The notes under the pieces: model-generated
Seen by the model: the letters and a program-made list of their open reading frames with translations, nothing else
What the model was told of the DNA's origin: nothing
Database searches by the model: none
Program-made: the position numbers and the translations under genes
Assembly (NCBI RefSeq): GCF_048569485.1
Contig: NC_134357.1
Span: 482,099,780-482,163,779 of the forward strand
Direction of reading: 5' to 3'
Length of the DNA: 64,000 bases
Origin: Anomaloglossus baeobatrachus
Taxonomy: Eukaryota; Chordata; Amphibia; Anura; Aromobatidae
Part shown: positions 11,511 through 24,090 of the stretch, piece after piece
Layout of the letters: every line of letters begins with the position of its first letter
How positions within the stretch are numbered: the first letter of the stretch is position 1

Positions 11511-13340
11511 AATCGGGGAAATATTGCGTAAAGGCTGCTGTCCACGTTATTTACCGTCAAGCCTCTGTCTTTTCAATCACTTTGTATAATCAATTAGTCG
11601 GCCAGTTAGAGCGTTCTCCTTTGTGTATTAGACCCTAACCTAATGGAATTGCCTCATGATTCGCCTAGAACTCTGCAGGCTGCTGGTTTATTTTCTTTAA
11701 TGCGGGTTTGTTTAAGAGTCGTATGTATTTTGGCCACATGTTTGCCTCTTTCTGTGACTGGCCGGACAGATTTATGGCCAGCTAGAAGGTTTTGATTTGC
11801 ACACACCACCAAAAAATAAAACCTGTATACTGGACTGGGATGAGGAAAAATTGAGAAAGTCTGAAAGGGTCCCTTAAGTCTCTTATGGAAAAGTTATGAT
11901 ACTGCCATGTTGCCCATCGGATCAAAAAACATACCTTCAAATAAAAGTGCAAATAAATATAGATCTCTTCTAACTAATTATTAAGGAAGAAGACATGAAG
12001 AGCAGGAACTTCCTGCCGAGAAAACATGGTTATTGGCGCAAGACACTGCTAGATATTTTCGCATGGCGCTAGACACTCATCGAATGTTATTTTTTTTTCC
12101 AAGAAAGTAATGCCTGAACCTTATTTCACTTATAATTTTGTAGAAGATAAAAGAAGGAAAAAATATGGCGTTCTGGATCCCAACATCATTAAATGATTGC
12201 TGTCGATACAACAAACTTTGCATAAATCAATAGTGTAATATAACTTATCAGAGAAATGTGCTTCATTCTTCAATTAGGAGCCAACTCTATCTTTCCCTTT
12301 GTCTCCTAGACTCACAATTCACTCTGAAATACTGCTAAAGCTCAACTCAAGATGTGAAAGACTGACAACTCACTGCAGGATCAAGTCTATTGAAGTCTAT
12401 GGAGAGGGGAGAGAAGGAGAAAGCAGAGTGATGAGACAGGTGGAGATACTGTATATACAAACCCTGCTGCTGTTTTTATATTATCCCAGAGCAGGATTCC
12501 CAGCTACCCTACTCAGTTCTGTTGTATAAAGTCATTAATGCTGTTATTTATGAACATGTGTTATTTAAACAGAGAAGACCAGAAATCCTTTATGTCTATT
12601 TGTTCATGTAGAGCTGTCGTCCCCACAAACAGATAAGTACACCATGACATTAAGAGACAGTGCTCCCCTGTGTTTTGTGGACCAGCCAGCAGAGTTGGCG
12701 CTCCCCACTGAACTGTGCAGTTGGATTAACCCTACCCAAAAAGTGCAGAAGAGAAGAAAGAGAGGGAGATCAGTTTAGGGTAGGAACAAGAGAAGTTGGG
12801 TCACATAAGTTGCAAGAAAGTAGACAGTACCAGAGAGAATGGCAGTTGGGAAAGTAGCACGGTGCTGGGCTGCGAGAGAGCTCTAGTCTCCATCAAGTCA
12901 GTACCGAAGTGGGAAGCTCCTGGGGTCGGCGTTCCCAAAGACTAGAAGACATGACATCCAGAAGAGTCAGAAAGCCCCGAGTCTGCAGAAGAGAAGTTCC
13001 CCCCTACCCTGGAAGGAGAGTGTGCACCAACACACTGAGCACATCATCAAGTTCCCGTGGAGTGGACACACCCAAACGGTACCGTGAGTTCTTCATTGGT
13101 GTGCACACCCGTAAAGGGCAAGTGTAAACCTCAATAGTAAGAGCACAATAGCCACCTGGTCCAATTAGTGGAGGCCAGTTAGGTTGTTATTGTAGTGTAA
13201 CCATAAGGTAAATCATTCCATAAAGTTTTTTCTTGTATCGATACCTGTAATAGGTGGGGTGAGACAGAGTTTCTGTGGCCAAGCTAAAACCTGCAGTGTT
13301 TGTCAACTGTACTGTTGATATACTATTCTCCATCATTAAA

Positions 13341-13382
<42 letters not shown>
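13341..13382. repeat. Microsatellite (TG)n(TA)n
   Basis: About 11 TG units are followed directly by about 10 TA units. Confidence 0.95.
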
Positions 13383-13383
<1 letters not shown>

Positions 13384-13958
13384 CTGTGCATATGTAAGTT
13401 CTTGTCCGCTAATAATGTTGTTCCCTTGTTTCTGCACACTCGCCCATGGTACTGTAATTGAACTCTGCATGGCAGTGGTTTTTTTGCCTCCGCTACATGC
13501 AAGTTATGGAAGACATCATAGTGGGTAGTTTCCACCCACTAGCTGAGAGTCAACTGAACATTATATATACAGAGCATGCATAGGGAAAAATTGTTGAAAT
13601 CTGTTATGTGTAAGTCAAATAATGACCGGAAATAGTGTTATACTTAATGTACACACATGACACCTTGTTCTCAAATGTCACTTAAAATGACAGGTATTCT
13701 TTAAAATGATTAGTATACAAAGTGGAGCGTGGAAAATCTCGAATGAGATAAGCTGATTTTGATGCAGGACATTAAGGTATCCATGCAATGCATTTTGGAG
13801 CAGACCTTTCTCAAGGAGTCGGAGCCCAGTGAAAGAGGTCGTGGCAAACCTAACCATGTGCACTCACCTTTGTATTATAGCGATGCTCGCTGTGATCCCT
13901 GATCTGGGGACACACAATAGAATACTTTTCTAGGATATGATTCAGTATTTTCACTTAC

Positions 13959-14156
13959 TGTATTTTTCCTCTATTTTCTCTATACAACTGGTGAGGTTGT
14001 CAGAATCGTTTACTTCATTAAGTTGGGATAAACACTTTTTCAAAGTCGTGTAGTTTTCCACTTGGTTGTTGTACAGCTCAGCAATCTCAACAAATTTATC
14101 ATCAAATTCCTTGACGTTGACGATCTTTATAGCAAGTTTCTTGCCTTTATCCAGCA
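13959..14156 (-). CDS. Host gene, coding exon 3
   Basis: An internal exon of 198 bases. The acceptor is TTCCTATTACTTTTAG before 14156 and the donor is ACA/GTAAGTG at 13959/13958. It enters in phase 1, completing a Val codon with the last G of exon 2, and leaves in phase 1. It encodes LDKGKKLAIKIVNVKEFDD and onward to CIEKIEEKY, a charged helical stretch with two Cys. It continues in frame with exons 2 and 4, which argues that the exons belong together. Function is unknown. Confidence 0.7.
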
Positions 14157-15018
14157 CTAAAAGTAATAGGAAAAATGGTACATGAGCTTTTCAGTAGAGT
14201 TAATCGAATTCGCCAAAATCCGGAACCGGAGGATCAGACATCGGGATTTGTGGTATCAGTGTTGTGCATGTAGAAAATTACAACCTCAGACATAATTTAT
14301 TACTTTGGTCCTAGCTAATGGTTGCTGAGCTGTTTCCTGAATTCCCATTAAGGGGAATGGAGTGATTCTTCATTTATACATCACCTGGATGTGGCCATCA
14401 CTAGAAACGTCAATGGGACCAATTTTCTCCACATACTGTAGGTGCAGGTCTCAGAAAGGCAATCAGCCAGACATTTTTGGGGGCATATCCTGTAGTCCAA
14501 GTTGGGGATAACCCTTTAAAGGCCAAGAAGCAATTCAGTAGGGCCCAAATTTGATGTTCACTTAGACTAACTAGACATTCTTTGTACTCTTATACAGTAA
14601 AATAGTATTTTGGCAAAAGACATGAGTTCTAAAAATTGTTACCCAGGTCCCGTTTCACTGTTTTTTATGGTGCAGATTATACAAATGGGGCACATTTGGT
14701 GCAGATCATTTATAATGGATAAATAAATTCAGGCATTTTGTTTTTACACCAGAAATAACATGCACTTAGACATTAAAGGGGTGGTCCACTCAGGGCCAGA
14801 TTAAGGTTGGTGGGGGCCCCTGGGCAGAAAATCTGGTGGGGGCCCCATAACGGTAACATTTTTAGCCATAACAGTAGAGCGTGAACTGTAGCATTTAGAT
14901 ATAAATCCAATGAACATTTATCTTATCCTGTTCTGCCACATTCAGATTTACAGTACTACAATACAGACACAGTCCAGGATAACTCACAGCCATCACATAA
15001 ACACAGAAAGTAGAGTTA

Positions 15019-15571
15019 AGCGGGCTTCACACGCTACAAGATCGCTACAGCGATCTCGTTGGGGTCACGGATTTTGTGACGTACATCCGGCCGCTGTAGC
15101 GATCTCGTTGTGTGTGACTACTAGGAGCGATTTTGGATCGTCCAAAATCACTCCTCGTTGACATGGGGGTCCATTCTCAAATATCGCTGCTGTCGCGTGG
15201 GCGAAGTTGATCCTCGTCCCTGCGGCAGCACACATTGCTACGGGTGACGCCGCAGGAATGAGTAACCTCTCCTTACCTGTCACACGCCAGCAATGAGGAA
15301 GGAAGGAGGTGGGCGGGATGTTCGTCCCGCTCATCTTCGCCCCTCCGCTTTGATTGGCCGGCCGCTTAGTGACGTCGCTGTGATGCCGAGGGAGGGATTG
15401 TTCGGCAGTCACAGCGACGACGACGACCAGGTAAGTGCGTGTGAAGCTGCCCTAGCGATAATGTTCGCTGCGGCAGCGATCACCAAATATCGGCATAACG
15501 ATAGGGGCGGGTGCTATCACGCTCGCCATCGCTAGCATCGGCTAGCGATGTCGCAGTGTGTAAAGCCCGCT
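15019..15571. mobile_element. Harbinger-like MITE, 553 bp
   Basis: The ends AGCGGGCTTCACACGCTAC and, inverted, GTGTGTAAAGCCCGCT are flanked by TTA on both sides (15016-15018 and 15572-15574). Subterminal motifs GATCGCTACAGCGATC and GCTAGCGATG are iterated in both orientations. No transposase is encoded, so mobilisation in trans is presumed. Confidence 0.8.
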
Positions 15572-15610
15572 TTACTCACATATTTTTATTGATCCCAATG
15601 TTAAGGCAGC

Positions 15611-15670
15611 CAGGGCCGGCTCCAGGTTTTTGTGGCCTCCGGGTGAAAGAGTCTCAGTGGACCCCATCCA
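15611..15670 (+). mobile_element. Second hAT-type left end
   Basis: CAGGGCCGGCTCCAGGTTTT and the following sequence resemble the left terminus of another hAT MITE family. I found no matching right end, and the 8 bases before it are not repeated elsewhere nearby. It may be a truncated copy or subterminal sequence of the host hAT. Confidence 0.4.
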
Positions 15671-16532
15671 CACACAGACACGCACATACACATACAGGCA
15701 TACGTACATATACATATTTGAAGACAAATTTAGAAAAATACATATAAACAGACAAATATATGCACAGTCATATACACTGACATATATGCAGACACAGACG
15801 CATTAGGCCTCCTGCGCACGTTGCATAATTCCATGCATTTACGCTGCGTATAGCACTGCAGTGTAAATGCATGCGTCCTGCGTCCCCTGCACAGTCTATG
15901 ATGATTGTGCATGATACGTGCACACGTTGCTTTTATGAACACAGCGACTTGGGTGCTAAAATGTTGACCCAAATCCGTGCGTTCATAAAGTGAGCATGTC
16001 AATTATTCCATGCGCTCTGGATGCAGCTCCCAATCTGTCTATGGTGGGGGCAGCAGCCATAGCGCATGCAATCGGCTTTTTTTTGTACAGAAAAACTGCA
16101 TCCATTACGCAGTGTTTCGGCGCACACATGTGCTGTCAAATCGCTGCAGAATATTCAGCAGTTACGTGCGCATGAGCCCTTGCAGGTATTAATATAAGGA
16201 AGTCGCCAGCAGCCTCACTCACCTCTCCCGCTTGTTTCCATCCAGCTCCTTCAGGACATGTGGCTGTGTTTCACGATGGCTGTCACTAACAGACATGACT
16301 GCACACTGACAGCACTGCTGTATATACATCACAGGAGGGGCTGGGGGCTACAATATATACATTACAGGAGGGGCAGGGGGCATAGACGTTACTGGAGTGG
16401 CAAACAGCTCTGGTGGTGTACTCATTACTGGGATGTGTGACATTGCACTCTGGGGGAGCCATATAGTTCTGGGGGGGCTGCACAGACTGCTCTAATTCAT
16501 ATATATACACACACACACAATACTGCTTCTTA
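15671..16532. other. No gene; interior of the hAT-like element
   Basis: Contains CA-rich runs and short repeats of the type ATATACATCACAGGAGGGGC (16318-16380), the same kind of motif seen inside the hAT at 44380-46233. No coding function is evident. Confidence 0.5.
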
Positions 16533-18202
16533 GGCTATGTGTCCACGGGAGAAAGTACCTGCGGATTTTTCTGCATCAAAATCCGCAGCTTTCCTCCGGA
16601 ATCCGCACCTTAGCATAGCTGCGGATTTGACGCGGATTTGACGCGGATTTCGTTGCGGATTTTGATGCGGATTTTGTCCATTGTACTCTATTGTGTTTCT
16701 GAATAAAGCTTAGTCTGTTTTGAAGGGAAAAAAAAGGCTCTTTATGTCATTTCCTGTCCCAACCCTCCTTTCTTCTCCATTATCCATTTTGTAATAAAGG
16801 GGCAGAAATGTTTAAAGGGAACCTGTCGCCACTTTTTTGTAAAAAGCTGCGGCCAACACCACTGTGCTCTTATATACAGCATTTTAACAGGCTGTATATA
16901 ATAACCCAGTGGTGGTGGCCGCAGCTTACAGCCAAAAAATGTGGTGCCATGTTCCCTTTCACTGGTACCAGTAGCCGGAAGAGAGCTTTGTAGCATCTCG
17001 AACACTGACGGCTGCTGGGACCGGCTGACGTCCGTGCCCGGGTCACATGAGTGCACATCGTCAGCTGTCGGTGTGCAGTCAGCTGACCCGCCCGCGCTCG
17101 CGAATTAAGTCAGCTGACCAGGGCTCTGATATCAGACGTTCCCAGCTGCCGGAAGAGAGCTGTGCAGCATTTAATAATACACTGACGGCTGCTGTCACCG
17201 GCTGACGTCAGTGCCCGGGTCAGCCGGGTGCACATCGGAGCCCGGCTCGGAGTTGTCATGGATTATCGTCGGGGGATTCAGGGAGTAATAAGGATGGCAA
17301 TCAGGGATGTGTGTGTGTGTGTTTTTCTTTCAAATAAAATTTTTAAAAAAGTGTTTTCTTTTCTTTATTACCAAACGGAGGTTCATAATGGCCGTGTCTA
17401 CACAGGCATGACATTATGAACCTCGGGCTTAGTGCCAGTTTGCAGAAAACTGGCATTAACCCCGTAATTACCCAGCCAGCCAATGCATCAGGGCAGCTGG
17501 ATGAGCCTCGGTACAGCACCTGTGAATGGCGCTTCACAACGGAGCCGCCATTTTCAGGGGCAGCTGAGGACTGTTTTTCTCAGCGGGAGGGGCAGAGAAT
17601 GCTTCAGCCTTATCACGCTGAGAAGCACAGCCCTCAGTTGCTTGCTTGCATCGGGCTGGACAGTGAAAATACAGCGGAGCACATTTTTTTTTTTTTAAAA
17701 AAAGAAATGTGAAAAAAGACCTGGGATCCTGTTTTGCCAGCTAAAAGCAAGCAGCCTGTAACTAGCTGCTTTTAGCTGGCAATCCAGAGTCCGGACACAA
17801 CACGACTACACTGCCACTACTCTACACTACAAAATGGTGAAACTTCCTCTTCCTGAACTATCCTACATCACTTCCTGCGGATTTGTTTGCGAAATCCGCA
17901 CCAAATCCGCAGGAAAAAGAGCCTGTGGGAACAGACCTGCGGATTTCTTGCGGATTTTACACCTTGCATTGACTTGCATGGGAAAAATCCGCAACAAAAT
18001 CCGCAACAATAATTGACATGCTGCAGATTTTTCCGGATCAAAATCCGCGGCAAATCCGCCGCGGAAAAATACGCAGCATGGGCACAGCATTTATAAAATG
18101 CCATTGAAATGGCTTGGAAGTGCCGCTGCTGCAGATTTTCGGCAAATCCGCGGTAAATCCGCGGCAAAATCCGCGGTAAATCCGCAGCGTGGGCACATAG
18201 CC
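16533..18202. mobile_element. MITE with iterated ATCCGC motifs, TTA duplication
   Basis: The ends GGCTATGTGTCCACG and, inverted, CGTGGGCACATAGCC are flanked by TTA on both sides (16530-16532, 18203-18205). The first and last 250 bp are dense with short repeats of GCGGATTT and its complement AAATCCGC. The centre (about 16800-17760) holds fold-back-like segments (GGCCGCAGCTTACAG etc.) and a T-run. No transposase is seen. A shorter relative lies at 52070-52524. Confidence 0.75.
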
Positions 18203-18205
18203 TTA

Positions 18206-18760
18206 CACACACAGCTCTGACACACACACACACACACACACAGCTCTAACACACACACACAAATACAATGCACCCCCCATTACTCCATACACAAACACAC
18301 AATACAATGCACCCCCCCATCACCCCCTACACACACACACACACACACACACAATACAATGCACCCCCCATCACCCCCTACACACACACACACACACACA
18401 CAAATACAATGCACCCCCCATTACTCCCTACACACACACAATGCACCCACCCATCACTCACACACACAATACAATGAACCCCCCATCACCCCCTACACAC
18501 ACACAATGCACCCCCCATCACCCCCTACAAACACACACACACACACAATGCACCCTCCCATTACCCCCTCCCCACACTCAATACAATGCACCCTCCATTA
18601 CCCCTCCCCCCACACAATACAATGCACCCCCCATTACCCCTTCCCCCACACACAATACAATGCACTCCCCATTACCTCTCCCCCCTCACACAATACAATG
18701 CACCTCCCATCACCCCCTACATACACAAATTACACTATCCCATCCCTACACACTCCTGCC
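18206..18760. repeat. CA microsatellite with AATACAATGCACCCCCCAT minisatellite
   Basis: Runs of CA alternate with copies of an AATACAATGCACCCCCCAT unit and TCACCCCCTACACAC. All long open frames here are low-complexity artefacts. Confidence 0.9.
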
Positions 18761-19194
18761 TCCCCCCTCCCTCGGAATACAGTGCTCCCCCTCTGCCTGT
18801 CACAGCTTTCCACGTTCCTTCACAAATGTTCCCTGTTATGTGTCCTCAGCTCCTCCCCACTCATCCCCATTAATTAAACCTGTCTCTTCAGCTCCTTCAT
18901 GGAGCGCTTACCGCGTCCTGATGTCCCCTGTGTGGCGCCCGCAGCACTGTGATGACGTCAGCAAGGTGCTGATCTCATCACGTTGCTGCACGTCGGGGGC
19001 GGGGCCCAGTCCCGGCGCGCTGTCCAAATGTATTTACAAGTTAGGGAAAAACTCCACAAGGCCATACAAAGAAAGCAGGGGGGGGGGGGGGCTGATTGTA
19101 ATCAGCAGCCCACCTGCTGCACAAGCTTATAAACATATTAATGACATGAACAGAAAACAAAGCTGTTACCATCTGTTACCATCCACAGCATTAA

Positions 19195-20411
19195 TGACTC
19201 ACCCACCCCAGGGCTCTGGGACACCCGGTGCCGGGCCGGACTAGTCCGGTGGTAGTCAGTGGTGGCTGGGCCCGGCTCCGTGGCCCTGGTGGGTGTCAGT
19301 AGAATATGTGGCTGATGACTTTAATGTTTGTGTTCGTGACGCCACCTGTGGTATGCGGCTATTAAGCCGCCGCTGCTGTATGAGGCCTCCGGGGGATGAT
19401 ATGGCAGCAATGGTAGTACTGCTCCCCACAGGTGGAGCAATGCCCGGGGCACCGTTGGTGCTTGTGAATGTCTATGCAGATAAAATAACTGAGACAACTT
19501 CAGAGGTGCAGTTCAAGTTCTTTTACTCACAGTTCTTGTCAGGGCAGGCAGAACCCTTGGACTGCTGGGACCGCTGTCAGGGACCTCCGTCTTCTGGGTG
19601 ATTCAGAGTGTGAAATCCGGTACCCTCTCTCTTAGTGTCTCTTTCTCTGCTGTCTTCACTAGCCTTGCCTTAGGTAGATGGACTTGGCTTGGCCTCCATT
19701 ACAGCCTCCAGGCTGGGGGGTCACCTGTCGGCTGATTTCCCCTTTTCTGAAGGTCTGCTCTGGGTTCTGGCCCTGGGAGCTTGCAATTCCCTGGGCCTCG
19801 GTTTTTACTGTCTGGAGATTGTCTTTGCACTCCTCCAGTCTCTAGGGACCGTCCCCTGTCGCAGCTAATCACTCCACCGATGTCACTGTGGACCAGGCCA
19901 CCGCAGCCTGCAGCTACTCGTAGCGCCTCTGGGCCCTCGGCTTCGGTACCCAACAAGGACAGCTCGTGGTACCTACAGGACTACCCGCGGCCCTGCGACC
20001 CTTTCTTTCCTTCTTTCTTTCTCCTTGCCTGCCTCCAGCAGGCCTCCTCCTCCCTCCTTGCTCTCGTTCTTCTTCCCCAACTACATGCTGGCTCCTCACT
20101 CTCTCACTCCCTGAGGTAAACTGAAACTAACTTGACCTTCCTTTCTCTATCTGCTCTCTGGTGGCTCCTCCCACCTCCCCAGTTGCTAAGCTACCACCCT
20201 ATGGGAGCAGGGATGGGTCTTACAGCCCCTCTCAGCATGCAGCATGGGAGGGTTGCCTGCCACTTTCCCTGGTCCTGTGTGTCCCTAGCAATGGGTGTAG
20301 TGTGAATTTACCAGGGGACCGGAGTTCACTCTCTTCCTCTCCCAGAATGGGGCATCACACCGCAGATGGGGTGCAATGACCTGTGGCGACGGAAGCCTCA
20401 GGGGCGCCACA
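19195..20411 (-). repeat. 3' LTR of element 1
   Basis: 1217 bp, the minus-strand 3' copy. It contains the conserved block with the GTGGCGTCACGAAC string (inverted at 19332-19345), 137 bases from the LTR 3' end. Confidence 0.88.
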
Positions 20412-21046
20412 CTCCCCCACAGCAAATCCCAGCACGTCCTCGGGCTGAAAAACAACAAAAACATGTGGAGACACTGCAAAAACATTTTTGTATGCAATAA
20501 CATAAACAGTAAAACATTTCTTCCCTTTATGGGAGGCACATGAAAGTAAACGTTGCAAACTTCTTATAAAGAAAAATTCTAAGTGTGCACTTCCAGTCTA
20601 TTGCACGGTTTGGGCACATCCCCCATAATTCTGGTAGGGGGCACAACAGGTGCAACTAATTACATTTTTGGCTACTACAAGTCCAGTAGCCCGTCAGTTC
20701 GTTTCAAACAAACAAAGTAACATCTTCGACCAGCCATTAAGTCCAATGGCCTGGTAGAACATAAAACACATACACCACACACCAGCCACTAAGTCCAGTG
20801 GCTTGGTATGACAGGACACCTAAACAACAAAACAACATACCAGGCACTAAGTCCAGTGGCCTAGTATGACATGCCACATACACTTCCACCGGGGCCCACA
20901 TTCCAGTTCAGTGGCCCGGTAGCACATAACATGGGGGGTGACGTCTTCAAAAAGAATAAGGGGCAAAACACAGCAGGAAAGGGTGTCGTCTTCGAAAAGA
21001 ATGAGGGGCAGACAGGGGCTATCTACAGTTCAGCATCTCTTCATCT

Positions 21047-21748
21047 TTACTTGTAGGGATTCTTCTCCGGCTCCCCATCTGGCAGCAGGTAGACAGCGGT
21101 CAGCACAGTCTGCGTCTCCTGCATAGCTGTAGCAGGCCTGCTGCAAGATGCTGCGGCCTGGGCCCGCTCTGAGGTAGTGCTGCTGGCTTGCATAGGGTTA
21201 CTGGCTGGCGCGAGGCTGCTGGCTTGCAGGGGGTTACCAGCCATACGGCGCCACTCTGGCTCTTCTGGGGCTGCCTCCTTGTCTTGGCGGGCCGCGCCTG
21301 GCATGGCGGCGGCCTGGGTTGGAGTCGCTGCTGCGGTGAGATCTTGGCGGGCCGCACCTGGCGTAGCTGCGGCTCGGATCGGCGTCGCCGTGTCGGGCGT
21401 CTCTCCAGGGACCGCGGGCATGGCAGCGGGGGTTGGGGCTCTCGCGCCGGCAGGGGCATTAAATGACTCACCCCTCAGTTGCATCTCCGGTGTTCTGGTG
21501 GTCGCTGTCTTGCTGCAGGGTGCTGGTATCGGAGCTGCGGTCGTGGCACGCGCGCCTGCAGGAGGACCGGGCAGGAACCCCACCGGGCAATCCGGGCTCC
21601 GCCGGCTGGGGGTGTCACTCTCTTTACCCGGCTCTGCAGCGGCGGCTGGATCTTCTCCGCTCTCCAGGACGCAGGACACAACCCGGTTCTGAGGTGCGTG
21701 TCCCGGCTCGGCCACTCCTCCTCTGGCCGCTCGTTGCTCGGCGTCCAT
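21047..21748 (-). CDS. Ala/Pro-rich ORF of LTR element 1
   Basis: A 233-codon minus-strand frame beginning MDAEQRAARGGVAEPGHAPQ and ending EPEKNPYK. It is rich in Ala, Pro, Thr and Arg, largely disordered in appearance, and has an internal repeat around PGAARQD (twice, about 18 residues apart). No zinc knuckle, protease, RT or cold-shock motif is visible. It fills about 45% of the internal region and sits where element 2 carries its cold-shock ORF. It may be a remnant of a gag-like or captured gene; function unknown. The ATG lies about 235 bases from the 5' LTR. Confidence 0.5.
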   Translation of the reverse strand: MDAEQRAARGGVAEPGHAPQNRVVSCVLESGEDPAAAAEPGKESDTPSRRSPDCPVGFLPGPPAGARATTAAPIPAPCSKTATTRTPEMQLRGESFNAPAGARAPTPAAMPAVPGETPDTATPIRAAATPGAARQDLTAAATPTQAAAMPGAARQDKEAAPEEPEWRRMAGNPLQASSLAPASNPMQASSTTSERAQAAASCSRPATAMQETQTVLTAVYLLPDGEPEKNPYK

Positions 21749-21959
21749 CCTTTTAGCTTCTTCTTCCGCTTTCTATGGCGGGCACCGCTTCGCGCGCTTT
21801 TCTTGGACAAGGGGGCGGGGCTTCTCTTCGCGCCCTTTCTTCTTGCACGCCCCCCTTCTTCCCGCTCTCAGCTGCGCTAATGGCGGCGGTTTCTCAGTAA
21901 AGTACACAGTCTGTCACACGGTTCTTCAGGCGCACAGTACCCGGTTAGACCGGGCACGA

Positions 21960-21978
21960 AATCCTGTTCGTGACGCCA
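21960..21978 (-). promoter_or_regulatory. Primer-binding site, tRNA-Ser type
   Basis: The minus strand reads TGGCGTCACGAACAGGATT four bases after the LTR. From memory this is complementary to the 3' end of a vertebrate tRNA-Ser(CGA), including CCA, over 19 bases. It fixes the element's orientation as minus. Confidence 0.8.
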
Positions 21979-21982
21979 AAGT

Positions 21983-23199
21983 TGACTCACCCACCCCAGG
22001 GCTCTGGGACACCCGGTGCCGGGCCGGACTAGTCCGGTGGTAGTCAGTGGTGGCTGGGCCCGGCTCCGTGGCCCTGGTGGGTGTCAGTAGAATATGTGGC
22101 TGATGACTTTAATGTTTGTGTTCGTGACGCCACCTGTGGTATGCGGCTATTAAGCCGCCGCTGCTGTATGAGGCCTCCGGGGGATGATATGGCAGCAATG
22201 GTAGTACTGCTCCCCACAGGTGGAGCAATGCCCGGGGCACCGTTGGTGCTTGTGAATGTCTATGCAGATAAAATAACTGAGACAACTTCAGAGGTGCAGT
22301 TCAAGTTCTTTTACTCACAGTTCTTGTCAGGGCAGGCAGAACCCTTGGACTGCTGGGACCGCTGTCAGGGACCTCCGTCTTCTGGGTGATTCAGAGTGTG
22401 AAATCCGGTACCCTCTCTCTTAGTGTCTCTTTCTCTGCTGTCTTCACTAGCCTTGCCTTAGGTAGATGGACTTGGCTTGGCCTCCATTACAGCCTCCAGG
22501 CTGGGGGGTCACCTGTCGGCTGATTTCCCCTTTTCTGAAGGTCTGCTCTGGGTTCTGGCCCTGGGAGCTTGCAATTCCCTGGGCCTCGGTTTTTACTGTC
22601 TGGAGATTGTCTTTGCACTCCTCCAGTCTCTAGGGACCGTCCCCTGTCGCAGCTAATCACTCCACCGATGTCACTGTGGACCAGGCCACCGCAGCCTGCA
22701 GCTACTCGTAGCGCCTCTGGGCCCTCGGCTTCGGTACCCAACAAGGACAGCTCGTGGTACCTACAGGACTACCCGCGGCCCTGCGACCCTTTCTTTCCTT
22801 CTTTCTTTCTCCTTGCCTGCCTCCAGCAGGCCTCCTCCTCCCTCCTTGCTCTCGTTCTTCTTCCCCAACTACATGCTGGCTCCTCACTCTCTCACTCCCT
22901 GAGGTAAACTGAAACTAACTTGACCTTCCTTTCTCTATCTGCTCTCTGGTGGCTCCTCCCACCTCCCCAGTTGCTAAGCTACCACCCTATGGGAGCAGGG
23001 ATGGGTCTTACAGCCCCTCTCAGCATGCAGCATGGGAGGGTTGCCTGCCACTTTCCCTGGTCCTGGGTGTCCCTAGCAATGGGTGTAGTGTGAATTTACC
23101 AGGGGACCGGAGTTCACTCTCTTCCTCTCCCAGAATGGGGCATCACACCGCAGATGGGGTGCAATGACCTGTGGCGACGGAAGCCTCAGGGGCGCCACA
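21983..23199 (-). repeat. 5' LTR of element 1
   Basis: 1217 bp, the minus-strand 5' copy. Its 5' end (23199 downward) can fold: TGTGGCG pairs with CGCCACA about 16 bases further on. Confidence 0.88.
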
Positions 23200-23751
23200 T
23201 TAACATTTCTGTACCTGGCATTTCCCTAGGCAGGTTTGAGGATCCTTTTATGACTGATTGCTGCTAATACTCCCAGTGGTATATCCCTGAATGCTTGCTA
23301 CTTCCTCAATCTCCTGGGACTTTCCCCTATACCCTTCTCCCATGGGCAATATGCAATATACATCTGTGACTCTATCTATATTTTACTGACTTTATTCCTG
23401 TTTGTACACCACGTGGTGTATACATGACCATTGAGGAAGGATTCTCCAGTCGTGCTGTGTGTGTTACTCACCAACGGATTAATACCCCCAACTTTGCAGA
23501 ACCCCGTGTCTGCAACATCCTGGAATCCGGAGCCACCATACCAAGATGGTGTCCCTCAGTCCAGTTACCATTGCCTTCAACCGCCTCTGGACCAGACCTA
23601 CCCCCCGCCACAGGACAGGGCACGTGACTCCTTACGTGGCCTGGACCCGCCACACACCAAAACTTGTGCCACACCTCTACGCAATCCCAGCGCCACAAAC
23701 AGCACCAATATTATTAAAATGCACCCCCATTGCATCACCGAAACCACCAAA

Positions 23752-24000
23752 TCAGCGACACCAACTCACAGTGCCGCAACCCCATAGGCTCGAGTGAGAG
23801 CAGCTACCGAACGAGCCCCCTCCAGTCCACTTGGTCACACTATCAAACCACTCACGGTGTAGCCGGGGTATATCTTCCACAGATGCAACAAACCAATATA
23901 AGTATACATTTTTTTTTTTTTTTATCTTAATTAACTCCCGAGATGCCCGGGCCACCAAATCGCTGCCTCCCACATATAGGACCAGCACTATCAGCCCCAT
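23752..24000 (-). pseudogene. SGNH-hydrolase-like block of the Ngaro element
   Basis: The minus-strand translation includes LYVGGSDLVARASRELIKI, close to the VxHxGGNDLxxxxSxELIxxI block that follows the recombinase in Ngaro-type elements, and then an IPRLxxRxW-like segment. It is a fossil fragment separated from the recombinase by LTR element 2. Confidence 0.65.
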
Positions 24001-24090
24001 CCAGACCCAGCTGGCGAAAATTCGGGCGAGCCTCAGCCCGCCGAACCCCCCGACAAACTAGTGCCCGAAGAACCAAATGAGGCGCACACG

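Larger units (their letters stand above)
10581..13958 (-). other. Host gene intron 3 (3.4 kb)
   Basis: It is bounded by GTAAGT at the donor (13958-13953) and a TTCCTTTCTAG acceptor at 10581. Apart from a Tc1 relic and a TG/TA microsatellite, 11510-13340 shows no gene or element with clear ends. A purine-rich part near 12660-13130 may be an unresolved dispersed repeat. Confidence 0.65.
19195..23199 (-). mobile_element. Non-autonomous LTR element 1, very young
   Basis: Two 1217-bp LTRs (19195-20411, 21983-23199) differ at about one position. The element is flanked by the 4-bp duplication TTAA (19191-19194, 23200-23203). Read on the minus strand, the LTR begins TGTGGCGCCCC and ends GTGAGTCA. 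The primer site follows the 5' LTR after 4 bases and a purine tract (GTGGGGGAG) precedes the 3' LTR. The internal 1571 bp have no pol, only the Ala/Pro-rich ORF at 21047-21748. Both ends are complete, so it looks whole as a non-autonomous element. Superfamily unresolved. Confidence 0.85.

Noticed and set aside
14791-15670. Pairing the CAGGGCCGG end at 15611 with the right end at 34271
   Set aside because: The bases before 15611 do not match those after 34271, while those before 14791 match at 7 of 8 positions.
18268-19244. Long open frames (up to 267 codons)
   Set aside because: They run over CA microsatellite and minisatellite sequence in several frames at once and have no domain.
19293-23167. 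Segmental duplication of ~1.2 kb
   Set aside because: TG...CA ends, a primer site, a purine tract and TTAA flanks show that the two copies are LTRs of one element.
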